From Patiria pectinifera (Eukaryota > Echinodermata > Asteroidea > Valvatida > Asterinidae), in contig CM057148.1 of NCBI GenBank assembly GCA_029964075.1, positions 24,297,916-24,361,915 on the forward strand: a stretch of 64,000 nt of DNA. The letters are read 5' to 3'. Below the pieces are notes generated by a model. That model had not been told where the DNA came from. It searched no databases and saw only the letters and a program-made list of their open reading frames with translations. Shown in pieces: positions 13,701-23,897 of the stretch. How positions within the stretch are numbered: position 1 is the stretch's first letter; each line of letters begins with the position of its first letter. The position numbers and the translations under genes were made by a program.

Positions 13701-13920
13701 AACTCTGTCTTCATGATGGACTATTTGGTAGAAGTCTCCGGCTTCAAGCTACTGCCTTTGAACGAATGCGTTGCTAGGTCACGATAGTACATCTAATGTG
13801 TAGTCATTTTAAAAGGGGAAGAGTTTTGGTGAGTTTTCTTCGCTGGTACCCAAAGGCTCAGGTGACGCTTAATTCCTTAAGATTTGACTGATTTGGTCTT
13901 ATCAAATCGGTGGCCTATAG

Positions 13921-15100
13921 GGTCTCGAATTCGGGATGCCCAAGTGTCGTACATTGATCAATGTACAGGCATTGATCGAGGGGTAATCTACTTACAATGC
14001 TTTGCGGTGGGTACAAGCAAAGAGCTTGAAAAGGGGAGTTCAGACCCATTGTATCTGACGTCACAGCTGTTCCTTTTCCATTAATTTGAATGACAAATGT
14101 TACCCTCAATGATCGTGCTGCAGTGTGCGATTGGTCTGTATTCGGAAATGGTTCTGTCCCACCGACAGAGGTCGGTGGCGGGTAATGATTTGTGCTTTGT
14201 TTTGTTCTGTTGCTAATTGAAAGGCGTCCGACAACTATTTCCAACAAAAGACGTTACCGGATGTCATTATGTAGGCCACGGATGCATATTCAGCGGTTCA
14301 TTTGCCGTCTCCTGTAGCCAGTAACTATGATCTTGCACAACTTGAGTTATTTTTAGTGAGGATCATTGCCAGCAGGGCCATTGATGTTGAGGTTCTCGAC
14401 ATCAAAGCTCATAAAAACTGAGAATCACTATGCAAAAACAAACTCACCTACTCCATTCTTTCATATTTCAAAACAGATCAGGTCGATTCCGTCAATTGAA
14501 CTCTCGTACAACACGACACAATCATTCATTTTTACCCAGTGCAATTTCATATTTTGTCAGTATTGTACTAGACAATGCCTTTTTAAAAATCGTGCTTTAA
14601 ATTTTGATTCAGAGCAGCCAGATTAATATACCTTTTCTTGTTTCACCTCGTAATATTCTTATCCAACCCTCCCAACACATTTTAGTTTCATGTTCCCGTT
14701 GTGTTAGTTTGAATTTGTTAATTGAACTCTCGTATAACGTGGCCCAGGGCAATTTGCATATTTTAATCAGACTTTTAAAATCATGATGTAAATGTGTCTA
14801 TACCCCTCGTACATGTAAGTTATAACCCTGTCCCTGTTCCCTTCCTCCCCGCTTATGCCCCTCCCCCTCGCCCCTGCTTTCCATTGCTCACTTCCCATTT
14901 ATGTGCCACATGCTTAGGTCATAATATAGTAGCTCTATCTATACGGATATTTTATTTCATTTTATTTATTTCATTAGGCTAAATGTGTTTATTTTTATTT
15001 GTGTCTATTTGTATAAATGTTTTTTACGGTTTGAATGTACATTTTTTTTATGTAAATGTGCAGAACGAGGAGATCACATTTCATGTTTTATATGATGAGA
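13921..15100. other. Unassigned sequence beside the LRR array
   Basis: The LRR similarity stops near 13920. The following 1.2 kb has no convincing coding region. It becomes AT-rich with a pyrimidine-rich patch (14820-14890) and looks like the 3' untranslated part of a LINE that ends in the microsatellite after 15107. If the LRR array once had a promoter, it would lie here on the minus strand, but I see no clear core element. Confidence 0.4.
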
Positions 15101-15106
15101 ATAAAG

Positions 15107-15152
15107 TTGAATCGAATCGAATCGAATCGAATCGAATTGAATTGAATTGAAT
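15107..15152 (+). repeat. GAATC/GAATT microsatellite, probable LINE tail
   Basis: Five to six copies of gaatc grade into about four copies of gaatt, directly after an aataaa signal at about 15100. A polyadenylation-like signal followed by short tandem repeats is the usual 3' end of CR1/L2/Rex-type LINEs, so the upstream few hundred bases may be a LINE 3' untranslated region. No reverse-transcriptase codons are left. Confidence 0.5.
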
Positions 15153-16949
15153 TGATAGCATAACGTTCAAGTCATTTCCGTTCATTCACTGTGCACATTT
15201 TACCCATCCAAAATATAATTAATACACGCTCTGGGTCCTCATGGATGTATTTTTTCGAGTCTTTCTTATTCAGTTTGCTTAGAATTGGAGAGAAAATGGC
15301 GTCAATGATGTCAAATTTCTTACCCATTCGGTTGACATCTACAATAATAAAAGCTTGTACATTCCTAAAACTGATATGGGCTCAGATTGTTGTTGGTTTT
15401 CAGTTTGATCCCATTTGGTTTTCAGATCTGCGCCCAATCGTACGCAATCCTATTAAGGATTCCATACGATGAGAGTGTGGCTTTCCGGTAACCCGCCTCA
15501 GCTCTGATTAATAATCGATTTGATTTGATTTGAGCACAAAGCTGTCTTTTTATGAGTCAAGGGAAATGTTCAGTACTTGAAACTCTATCTTCTCATGAGA
15601 TTGTGATTTAGGGAGATCAGGGGTACCTCTTTTCGAAGCTATTGTATGCTCCGATTGGTTGCCTGCTTCTGCCTGAATCTTTGCCGTCAATGAGAAGACA
15701 GGGCTGGTACGTTTTGGTCGCTTGTAGTAGCTGTAGGTTGATGCACATGCCATCCATCTCTTTTAGACATGTGTCTCTTTTCATGATGTGTCGTCACTTT
15801 CATCGTCCCGCGGTAATGCGCTGCCAGTTCTCTTGCACACTGTTTAAAAGGAGATCCTGCGGTGCATGCCTGTGCAGAGAAAAAAAAAGCAATTTCGTGG
15901 AACAATCAAGTAAATTATAAGTATATATCTTTAGCCGTCGATCTATAAATTTAAAAATACCGGCCCTTTTTTTTATCTTGGCCCCGCCAGGCACATGCCT
16001 GGCATCATGACCTCATACCATTACTAATAATCACAGCGACAAAGGCATGCTTACATCAGGATATATCGGTGGCTTTCTATTTCAATTTAAACCCCCATAT
16101 GCTCAAAATCGTAGGCAAATTCAGGCCATAAAAAGTACCGTAAAAATTCGCACAAATGCGCTTATAACTTTAGAGCATTTTGCCGTCTAACTTATTTAGC
16201 AACGCACCAAGTCGGCCTCTGAGTTTTCCTTGTAGGCGCATCGATATACCAAAGGCAAAAGGTTGTAAATATACGGGTAAGCGTGATAAAATGCCCCAAA
16301 GTGCTTATGTACAAATAAAATAATGAATCCTAGAAAAGGCTCCTTTGTGTCCCATTTAACTTTTTTTTTTGTATTTACATTTGTCATTTGAAGGGTATTT
16401 TGGTGCCTTCTGGTTTTTTGGGGTTTTTTTCTTATTGGTAATTGAATTTTTTGTACTCACGACCGAAAGCGTCAGGTCGATTCAGGCAGAAACCTCAATG
16501 CTACAACTATTTCAGCACTAAACGTCGTGAATCTTTTTTGTTTCATTTTCCCTTTTTAGTAATCCATTAAATAAAGTAATGATCAAGCTTTTCAAAATGA
16601 CTTCACAGGAAGAAGTTCACTTTAATGCAATTGACCACAAGAGGGATGTCAAGTACTTTCATACATTTTAGGAGAAGTAGATTGTTACACAACATATGAT
16701 CCAAAGGAAATTTCATGGCATGGGCCTCTTAGATTTCATCGGTGTTTGTAAAGTCTGTCAGCAGTTGCAACTTTATGAAGATAAGTTATGCACATCAGTC
16801 ATTATTCAAAGAACTCAGTTTCTTTGAGGTATAACATTTAAATAGCGTTACACAGCTTATCCATTCATGTGTTACTTTAAATTGACGTCAATAGTAAGCT
16901 TAACTTGACCATGACAGAGTACCTTGACTTCTTTGGTTTGCTCTCATAC
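15153..16949. other. Unassigned, possibly downstream part of the death-domain gene
   Basis: No exon or repeat could be supported here. The donor site at 16950 (see the death-domain exon) implies that at least one more minus-strand exon should lie in this interval or beyond it if the gene is real, but I could not identify one by reading. Confidence 0.3.
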
Positions 16950-17213
16950 CTGGTACTTGTGATGCTAAAATAGCACGGCTCACATCTTTCAGAGCGTCTC
17001 TCAGCTTCTCAGGCGCATCTGCGGGGTTGCCCTGCTTCTTCCACCAGGCATCTTACATCTTGTAGATTTGTTCGTGTAAGTCTCCCCTGAAGGTTTCTTC
17101 GAATTGGTCCAGTTGTCCTTCCTTGAATCCCAATTGTCTGGCGAGCCTCTTCCAGCCTCGTCCAAGCTCGTCTGACAATTCTGAGAAGCAAATGCGTCTA
17201 TACTGCTTTTCTT
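16950..17213 (-). pseudogene. Death-domain exon of a FADD-like gene, interrupted by a stop codon
   Basis: The 264-bp exon lies between an acceptor (tttttgcattccag, minus strand) and a strong donor (CCAG followed by gtatgag). Both ends are in phase 1. The translation begins EKQYRRICFSELSDELGRGW and continues with KRLARQLGFKEGQLDQFEE and, after one stop, DAWWKKQGNPADAPEKLRDAL. This is the six-helix death-domain pattern, with the W-K-x-LA-x-xLG core of helix 2 and a W-x-x-x-x-G near helix 5. An in-frame TAA sits about two thirds of the way through (KM, stop, DAWW). Death domains recruit other death-domain proteins in apoptosis and NF-kB signalling. The stop suggests a pseudogene, a polymorphism or a sequencing error. 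The splice sites and the rest of the frame look intact. Confidence 0.75.
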
Positions 17214-17563
17214 CTGGAATGCAAAAACATATAAACTGTGTACATCAATCATCTTAGCACGGCTTTAGGGGCTTTAAACGAAAGTGAGTTCTTCTTAACT
17301 CAAGTGTGAGGTTAAACAAGGGCAGAGAAGCGCATCGCTTTGACTGATTAAACATGATGACGCTTTCAGCCAATACCCATGTACAGGTAGACAGTCACTC
17401 TCTTTAATGCTCATGAATCTTAATCCGATAAAATTAATTATTGCAACGTGAAATTGCGAAAAGATTATGCTAAAATTGGGGAGAAATTTTAATTCATTGT
17501 TGAAAAATGAATTTTGGTTAAACACATTTTTTTTTAGACAACATAATGCCCCGATATAGTTAC

Positions 17564-17657
17564 CCAATGGTCCACCGCCCAACAGGGTGCTCGTGAGAAG
17601 CTCGATGTTCTGGTCTTGTTGTATCCCAAGGTCGCGAACGGAAAGAAGGTCACATAG
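17564..17657 (-). pseudogene. Upstream exon of the FADD-like gene, end of a possible death-effector domain
   Basis: This 94-bp candidate exon lies between the acceptor ttggtttgcag and the donor CATTGG followed by gtaact (minus strand). It translates to CDLLSVRDLGIQQDQNIELL then TSTLLGGGPL. This resembles the last helices of a death-effector domain (DLL, then a short loop, then ELL and a final helix). It ends in phase 1 and the death-domain exon begins with the two bases needed to complete that codon, so the two exons join in frame. A DED followed by a DD is the domain order of FADD, the adaptor between death receptors and caspase-8. The DED call alone is weak. The phase match is the stronger evidence. 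Confidence 0.5.
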
Positions 17658-17957
17658 CTGCAAACCAATTTAATTTCTGGAGGAAAAAAAACATAATGCA
17701 CACAGAATGCCTTTTGGATTTACATGGTATTGCTAAATCATTTACTAATACTTATATGTTTATAAACAGTGTCTTTACAAACTGCGTTTGAATGAGGCCC
17801 TACTTAGTATAAAACTCTACAAGTCAATTACATTTTCATCACGCATTTCACCAATAGTTTTCAAACTAAAAGGAGGCAGTTAAACAAGAGTTAAAGAAAT
17901 TAAATCGGTGTTGAACGCTAAGATAAAATTTGGAGAGCAATATGCCTCGTTATACCT

Positions 17958-18195
17958 TTCTGCTTCAGGATTGTTGGTTGTTTCGTTATTGACGCCTCTC
18001 TCAGTGTCAGGACGGATGCTCCCTTTCATCATAATGGAGTCTTGGCGAGGCTTCGACTGAAAAGGCGGCCATGAATGCCGCCTTACGACTTGGCTTAACC
18101 CTCCTCTTCGTGCCGACGAGTTTGCTGAGTGAGTGGTAGTACTCCTCGGCCGTGATCCTAGCGCCACCCCGCCGACCAAGTCTGTCTCGCTGCAT
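17958..18195 (-). CDS. Possible 5' exon of the FADD-like gene (uncertain)
   Basis: An ATG at 18195 (minus strand, context cacaaagATGC) opens a 62-codon frame that begins MQRDRLGRRGGARITAEEYY and ends at a stop near 18007. A good donor (AAAG followed by gtataa) lies at about 17957 in a different frame, and a second donor-like gtaagg lies inside the ORF. The region is GC-richer than its surroundings, as first exons often are. I do not recognise a domain, and the phase to the 94-bp exon is not resolved. It could be a leader exon, a separate short ORF or nothing. Confidence 0.3.
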
Positions 18196-18769
18196 CTTTG
18201 TGATTGTAGTCGGACGTCAGACGATGAGACTCAACCAATCTGGGAAAAAAACAATGACAATGACAACTTTTATCCGTACTTAATAACTATTAACCGTTAT
18301 GTAGCTAACCATATTGTTTTGAAATACTGGAATGCCTTTAACATTTTGATTCCCTGAATGAAGTAACTAGAAGGATTATGGACCAAATTGGACAATAAAG
18401 AGATAACCTTTGAAGTCAGGATATTACACTGCCATGCAGTTACAATTTATGAGAAAAATATTTTTTCATTACGTAGCTTGTTCACTTCATAGTGCATATC
18501 CCGCTCCCATGGGTATCTGGCAGATGCTTCCCTGGGCCATCACAGGCCGTGTTTTCAACTCGCTCTTATTGTCAACTCGCCCCTTATACAATACAATACA
18601 GTAAAAACTGTATTATCCCATTGCTGGGAATTCCATGGCCTTTTTACACGTAATTTGATTTAAAACACATAAAAAGCTGGGATGTAAAAACTACACAAGT
18701 ACAAAAATGCATACATCAATACAACAAATAAACAAACAAAATTAACTCACAACATCTGTCTGTAACATT
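18196..18769. other. No feature recognised
   Basis: Nothing beyond short spurious frames. If 18195 is a true start codon, the promoter of the FADD-like gene would lie here on the minus strand. Confidence 0.3.
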
Positions 18770-19224
18770 GGCGTAGCGCGGTCTTTTTATTGGGGGTGAA
18801 CACAATTGAAAAGGGCACTTGCACATCTGTGGTGAAATGCAGACCCTTTTTTTTCTCTGGACACTTGGCCTCCGTAAAATCAAAAAGCGGGGGGTGGGGG
18901 GTGGAGGTACCTCTCTGCCGATGGGGGCGCTGTTCAAAACCGACAATTATGCAAAATATATAGGGCTTTTAATGAGTCGCATTCAAAAAAAGGCTGTAAC
19001 GGCAGATGAAATTAAAAAGGCCACGATTACGTTTTAACAGGCCACTTTTTCGGGAAAAGGGGCACTGTTTCGGACAAAAGAGTCCTTTGTTCAGGAAAAA
19101 AATGACACTCTTGACAGATATTGGGGGTAAGCGCTGGTGACAAAGGCCATTTTACTGGAAAAGGGCAGTCTTTTTAAAATATTCGGGGGGTAAATATCCC
19201 CCCCCCCCCCCCCCCGGCTACGCC
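18770..19224. mobile_element. MITE-like element with GGCGTAGC ends
   Basis: The 455-bp stretch starts with ggcgtagcgcgg and ends with ccggctacgcc, an imperfect inverted pair. Such ends are common in short non-autonomous DNA transposons of invertebrates. The interior has runs of G and a 19-base C run (19201-19215 region). No clear target-site duplication was found, so the borders are approximate. Confidence 0.45.
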
Positions 19225-20690
19225 TATGAGTATTTTAGTAAGACAAGGTATCTATTTACTGTGTGACTGTTTGTATTATTCATATTTGTTTTGCGAAAGT
19301 AGACGAACTTGTGATGTTTGGAACAAAGTATGGACACAGATTTGAGAGTAACTCTTTTATTCTGGATCGCATGTGATACAGTTGCCTGGTCTAAGACATA
19401 CAACAACGGAGGGCGCTGTTCAACTATACTACATCGTCAACGGAGGATACGTGTTACAACATAGCAGTTCAGTATTTCAACTGCTCATTGAACCACCTGA
19501 TAGCTGTTCGGAACAAATGAGCTGCCATACCGAGTATTTCCTATCCTCCGTTGTAGAAGACGGTAACTTTGGGAGTTATGGACAAACTTTGTATGTAGAG
19601 GATGGTCAGACATATCAACTATTGCACATGTTACACTTAAATAAGTCAATCAGTGGTTCCTGCTGAATCCTGCTTGTTTGTTGAACTATTTCATCCAACA
19701 TCATGTGATCCTGAGTCCTCATATTTCCAAACACACAAATAAGACAGAAAGTCAGAAAAATGATTTGTAAAATATTTGTTAAATTTTTTGATCAACGTAA
19801 AAAAAGAAAAAATAGCTTCCGAAGGAAAAACAGGCTTTGTCGTAATTTACAGAATGTTGCCTTAGCACAGGTGTCAAACTTTAAGCTGATTGCTGATTTC
19901 ACTCCCCATGGTATTTGTAAGGTGATACTGTCTCAATTCGTTCACCTTTGATGAAGAGTGATGGGAAGAGCTTTTTGTTTGCCCCTAGCCAACTGCCCAC
20001 ATTCTACCTAATTCTTACCCTTACTAACTTGACCCCGTCAACTCGCCCCTTATGGCAATACGATTTTGAGGTACATGTAATATACATCAAAACTACCACT
20101 TTATTACGAACTACCTTACTTAAAAAGTGGAAGTCAACACTGATGTAAAGTATCCTGTGAAATCATGGAAGATGGTGTGATGTCATTTGCAAGACAAGTG
20201 GAATGTTCAACGGTGGGCAGCTGACCTTTAGTTGATTATCTTTTACATGTTCTGCCCAGAATTTTGTTAATCTGCGCTCTGTTTGCAATCGGTTACACAT
20301 CCGTAAATGGGTCGAAGCCAGCGAGTGTCATTCCCTGACCGGACAATTCTCTTATGTCTTTAAATTGGTCCATTTCGTCGGAAGTATGGTCAATGAGCCA
20401 GCCTGCTTATTTTTCTTAGTTATTTTCCAGGATTCATGAAAACTGAAATTAGCTCATTTTACCAGTATTTAACCCCTAAATCTATCCATGCCTGAAAACC
20501 ACATCAACAGCAAATACTGTATTTAGACCTTAAATGTCATCTCTCATTTCCTTTTGTCAAATGATGCTATGCAACCAGACCAACATGTCAGTCATGAATA
20601 TGTATTGTGATAAATATTAAGGTATGTTCTCAAAAGACCAGCTGATATTGTATAAATATATCGATTTAGGGTGGAATAAAAAGGGAAAAA
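19225..20690. other. No gene recognised; short ORF at 19373-19666
   Basis: A 97-codon plus-strand frame (19373-19666) does not resemble any family I know. Its DNA contains inverted fragments (caactgctcattgaacc against gagctg-type motifs), which makes a transposon fragment more likely than a gene. The rest of the interval shows nothing. Confidence 0.3.
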
Positions 20691-20699
20691 AGTAAGACA

Positions 20700-20905
20700 A
20701 AAATTCAAAACAAAGACAATGCTTTTCCGCTTTCAGTGCAAAAGCAAACAATCAGAACAAAAGCAAAGGCTTTTCTGCACTATGCGGAAAAGCCAAAAAA
20801 ATCCGAACCATAAAAGGCTTTTCCGTAACTTTGCGGAAAAGCCAAACAGGAAAAAAATCTGAACGAGAACAAAAGCTGTTTCGGTGTGTAACAGCTAAAA
20901 AAAAA
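20700..20905. repeat. Cluster of GCTTTTCCG hairpins and an AGCTGTTTCGGTGT motif
   Basis: At least two stem-loops are visible. One reads ggcttttccg, a short loop, then cggaaaagcc (20816-20844). The other is ggcttttctgcac against atgcggaaaagcc (about 20767-20795). An unpaired cttttccgc copy lies at about 20720. The cluster ends with aaagctgtttcggtgtgtaacagct and an A run. The last motif also ends the tandem repeat near 43.4 kb, so both are probably termini of one transposon family. Confidence 0.5.
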
Positions 20906-21437
20906 AAAGAGACGGCATTTTGAATGTAATGTGTTTCATGTACGTACCTTGTATTAGCAGGTTTTCAGCGCCCCCTCACCGAGTCCCGAATCCTTCAGAG
21001 ACTGCAGCTCTCAACCAACGTAGACTTATCCCGAAACAACCGTCTTTGTCTCTTCGGTCGTCAGTCTTCAGTAGTTTACTTCCTGTAGCAGCTCTCCGAG
21101 CTAAACTGGAAAGGTGACTGTGGCCGCACAGTCGGTGCGGTGCAAACAAATTTGGTGCTGTATATTAAAACCTAAGTGCAAGTAAAAAAGAAATCATGCA
21201 GATTGGTTTAGAGAGTCCTCAGGCTGGGCGGTGGCGACATAGCACCGGTGCTGTTTAGTGCTATGGGCTTGAAGGCACAGATGGAGGGTGCGCACACGGC
21301 TGCTTCTGGAAGTCTGTTTCATATCCTGATGGTTCTTGGCTATAAGGAGCAGGCGAAGGCATCGACATTGGAGCTTGGTTGTTGGTAGCATAGTGGAGGA
21401 TGATAATGCTGGAAGTGTGGTGGAAAGGTGATGTTGA

Positions 21438-21726
21438 CTAGTTGATGCTGGATTTTTTAAACATAACTGACTGGTTGAGGAGACGTCTGGTTTGGGGGCT
21501 GTTCTCTTCTTTGCAATTTAAAACCACCCGGTGGGTTTTCCGAAGCCCATGCATCCATGACACGCTTTCGTCGGGATTCAATCTAGTTCACTAGTTGATG
21601 CTGGATTTTTTAAACATAACTGACTGGTTGAGGAGACGTCTGGTTTGGGGCTGTTCTCTTCTTTGCAATTTAAAACCACCCGGTGGGTTTTCCGAAGCCC
21701 ATGCATCCATGACACGCTTTCGTCGG
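21438..21726. repeat. Tandem duplication, period 153 bp
   Basis: The sequence ctagttgatgctggatttt through cacgctttcgtcgg occurs at 21438-21574 and again at 21591-21726, almost identical. It lies just upstream of the CR1/L2-like LINE fragment and may belong to its 5' part or to another repeat. Confidence 0.75.
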
Positions 21727-21998
21727 AGGTCAATCTCCAATGTGGCTCACTACATGCTTTGCGAGGTCTTATTAGTTATGCTCTTGCACTAGTGGCGTGA
21801 TATTTCTCACAAACGCCCACAGCCTCAACATAATGCATCACGGGTCTCTTCCCGACGCGCTCGATGGAGTGATTTCATTGGCTGGTCGACAACAGTTTCG
21901 CATAATTTGACTATGATGCCAGTCTTATCTTGAGAGCAGGCAGCAGTATGCGCGTGTAAGTAATGCTACTTCTAATTCCGTCGATTTGTCTGTACTGC

Positions 21999-22263
21999 AA
22001 GGTTCTGTTCTAGGCCCGCAATGGTTCACTCTGTACGTTTATCCGCTGAGATAAATCACCTTGCGCCACGACTTACATTATCATATTTATGCTGATGACC
22101 CACAATTATATCTGAACTTTGAACACTACAACAACAAGCAGGTCATTCTCTGTAGCAGTACCTCGTCGGTTGAGTCCACTACTTATTCACATCAAAACCT
22201 CAGAACCATCCGGTCCTTCAAAACATCTCTCAGAACTCATCTCATGTCTTTAGCTTTCAATTA
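21999..22263 (+). pseudogene. CR1/L2-like LINE fragment: RT boxes fused to the C-terminal end
   Basis: The plus-strand translation shows QGSVLGPQWFTLYVYPLR, one stop, and then HIYADDPQLYLNF. These are the reverse-transcriptase block with the GSVLGP turn and the catalytic Y-A-D-D box of CR1/L2-group LINEs. Immediately after it the frame jumps to LRTIRSFKTSLRTHLMSLAF and a stop, which is the usual extreme C-terminus of these proteins. Several hundred residues are therefore missing by internal deletion. Only the part from 22089 on is repeated in inverted orientation at 37,582-37,757. The fragment cannot be active. Confidence 0.75.
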
Positions 22264-23202
22264 ATTCCTTGCAGTAATTTTTTTTTTTCTGCTCTTCGGT
22301 TGCTGACCTTAGTAGTGAAGCCCGTCTAACCAGGATATTTTCCCCATTTTTGACGGGCTCTCTACCAATCAGAAGGCCGGATTTGGCCCCACGTGACCCT
22401 CATTAGCATAAAATGAGCAACGGGAATTTACCATTCACCACGGGGAGTGCCATAGGCGGAGGGGCTTGTATAAATGCAAATAATTAACGGCGTGTACCAT
22501 TATTCTGGTATTGAATAATATACGTATAATAAATATGAATTTTACGTAAATTGAAATGTACGAAACAATTATGATTGTCTAATTGAAGAATTTATCTTTT
22601 AGTTAAATATTATCGAGTACGGCGAACATCGTCTAGAATGGAGCATGGAGCAACCCGTAAGATTTGTTGCGAATGACTCATCCCGGTAGTCCATTGTGCA
22701 ATCCACACGGGCAAATTTGTGTACGTGTACAGACATCCCCACAAAATCGAGAGAGTTTACTGTCAGGCAAAGGATTAGTTGGATTGGCCCTGTCGCTATG
22801 ATTCTCTGTAATATAGTCTACAAAATGTTGCATTATGATTTCAGTTGCCGTCCCTACGAGTTGTGCAACGGTAATAAACACAGCCACCTGTTTGCGTGAG
22901 ATAATCTCTCGGACAATAGACTGTAATTGGCAGCGCACGGCATGAAAGGGAGCTTCATAATACGTGAAAGAAGTCAATGAAATTGACTGACTAAACATTA
23001 TTTTATGCATACAGCCGTGCCGTGGGCTGCCAATTACAGCCATTGTCCGAGGGATTATAATCGATATAATGAACACTGTCTTATAAGATGGAATTTTTTT
23101 TGCGTCGGGGTGATATAAATCAAATTAGGTTTTGCCCTTCACCGACGTTTTAAACACTGTATACTCAGTGTGTTACCTCCCGAGTGAAAGTTGGAAAAAA
23201 AT

Positions 23203-23274
23203 CACTCGGGTGGGACTCGAACCCACGACCTCCTGCTTTCTAGTGCAGATGTCTTACCACTCGACCACCGAGCT
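23203..23274 (-). tRNA. tRNA-like SINE head (minus-strand copy)
   Basis: Inverted copy of the tRNA-like region described at 23633-23704, with the same A box, B box and anticodon-arm sequence. A T run follows its 3' end on the minus strand (the A run at about 23195-23201 on plus). It is part of the SINE dimer, not an independent tRNA gene. Confidence 0.6.
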
Positions 23275-23632
23275 AACGGGATCGGGTGGCCGGTTCGAAT
23301 CTGATGTACTTAGCAGCGGGTACCGCATAAACTATTATAAGATGGAATTTTTGCGTCGGGGTGATATACATCAAATTAGGTTTTGCCCTTCACCGACGTT
23401 TTAAACACTGTATACTCAGTGTGTTACCTCCCGAGTGAAAGTTGGAAAAAATTTTTTTTTTCCAACTTTCACTCGGGAGGTAACACACTGAGTATACAGT
23501 GTTTAAAACGTCGGTGAAGGGCAAAACCTAATTTGATGTATATCACCCCGACGCAAAAATTCCATCTTATAATAGTTTATGCGGTACCCGCTGCTAAGTA
23601 CATCAGATTCGAACCGGCCAACCGATCCCGTT

Positions 23633-23704
23633 AGCTCGGTGGTCGAGTGGTAAGACATCTGCACTAGAAAGCAGGAGGTCGTGGGTTCGAGTCCCACCCG
23701 AGTG
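23633..23704 (+). tRNA. tRNA-like SINE head, Ser(AGA)-like loop (plus-strand copy)
   Basis: The 72-nt cloverleaf-like sequence has a perfect A box (tggtcgagtgg) and B box (ggttcgagtccc). It has a T arm gtggg/cccac and an acceptor stem with five pairs plus one wobble. The anticodon arm tctgc/gcagg encloses actagaaa, which contains AGA, but the loop has eight bases rather than seven. A T run directly follows and can stop RNA polymerase III. The imperfect acceptor and the loop size argue for a SINE promoter head rather than a functional tRNA. Confidence 0.65.
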
Positions 23705-23897
23705 GTTTTTTTTTTTTCCAACTTTCACTCGGGAGGTAACACACTGAGTATACAGTGTTTAAAACGTCGGTGAAGGGCAAAACCTAATTTGATGAACACT
23801 GTCTTGATCGAATTACGTCTTTATGCATAAGGGAAACAGCGCTATCTGATCGGACGGTGTAAATATACAATGCGTTGGATGCAGTCAGTCCCATAAT

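Larger units (their letters stand above)
1..13920 (-). repeat. Tandem array of degenerate leucine-rich-repeat (LRR) units
   Basis: Translated on the minus strand, the stretch gives the same LRR modules again and again, with a core like L-x-x-L-x-L-x-x-SGL-x-x-x-DI-x-PLFSLLSSA followed by SIK-x-VVLSGN-x-LH-x-LQP. Each module is about 50 residues (about 150 bp) and holds two LRRs. A full unit runs, 5' to 3' on the minus strand, through five recognisable module types. Their signatures are LQPAKIAS, LQPCRIDS, LQAVKIAS, LQPVSIAS and LQPATIA. A spacer follows, which often translates to a tail ending EVSSK then a stop. The anchor gaactctgtattcatgatgg or a variant occurs 22 times. Frameshifts and stops break every unit, and the longest open stretch is 131 codons. 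LRRs usually mediate protein recognition, so this could derive from an innate-immune-type receptor, but no partner domain is visible. The array continues past the left edge of the window. Confidence 0.85.
23083..23791. mobile_element. Inverted tRNA-SINE dimer with 14-bp target-site duplication
   Basis: The 709-bp insertion is flanked by identical 14-mers (atgaacactgtctt at 23069-23082 and 23792-23805). The right palindrome arm shows the uninterrupted empty site. Inside, two copies of a tRNA-headed unit face each other around a T-rich centre near 23453. Each unit contains a body that includes tactcagtgtgttacctccc and a tRNA-like region. A 14-bp target duplication and a tRNA promoter fit LINE-mediated SINE insertion. 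The head-to-head arrangement is not normal SINE structure. Confidence 0.8.

Noticed and set aside
15687..15920. Overlapping frames of 72-92 codons on both strands
   Set aside because: No motif, splice context or codon pattern supports either frame.
17295..17663. 122-codon minus-strand ORF
   Set aside because: Only its first part (17564-17657) behaves like an exon. The rest reads through a donor site into AT-rich intron.
23132..23721. Protein-like frames reading TRVGLEPTTSCFLVQMSYHS on opposite strands
   Set aside because: This is the reverse-strand translation of the tRNA-like SINE head, a well-known artefact, not a gene.
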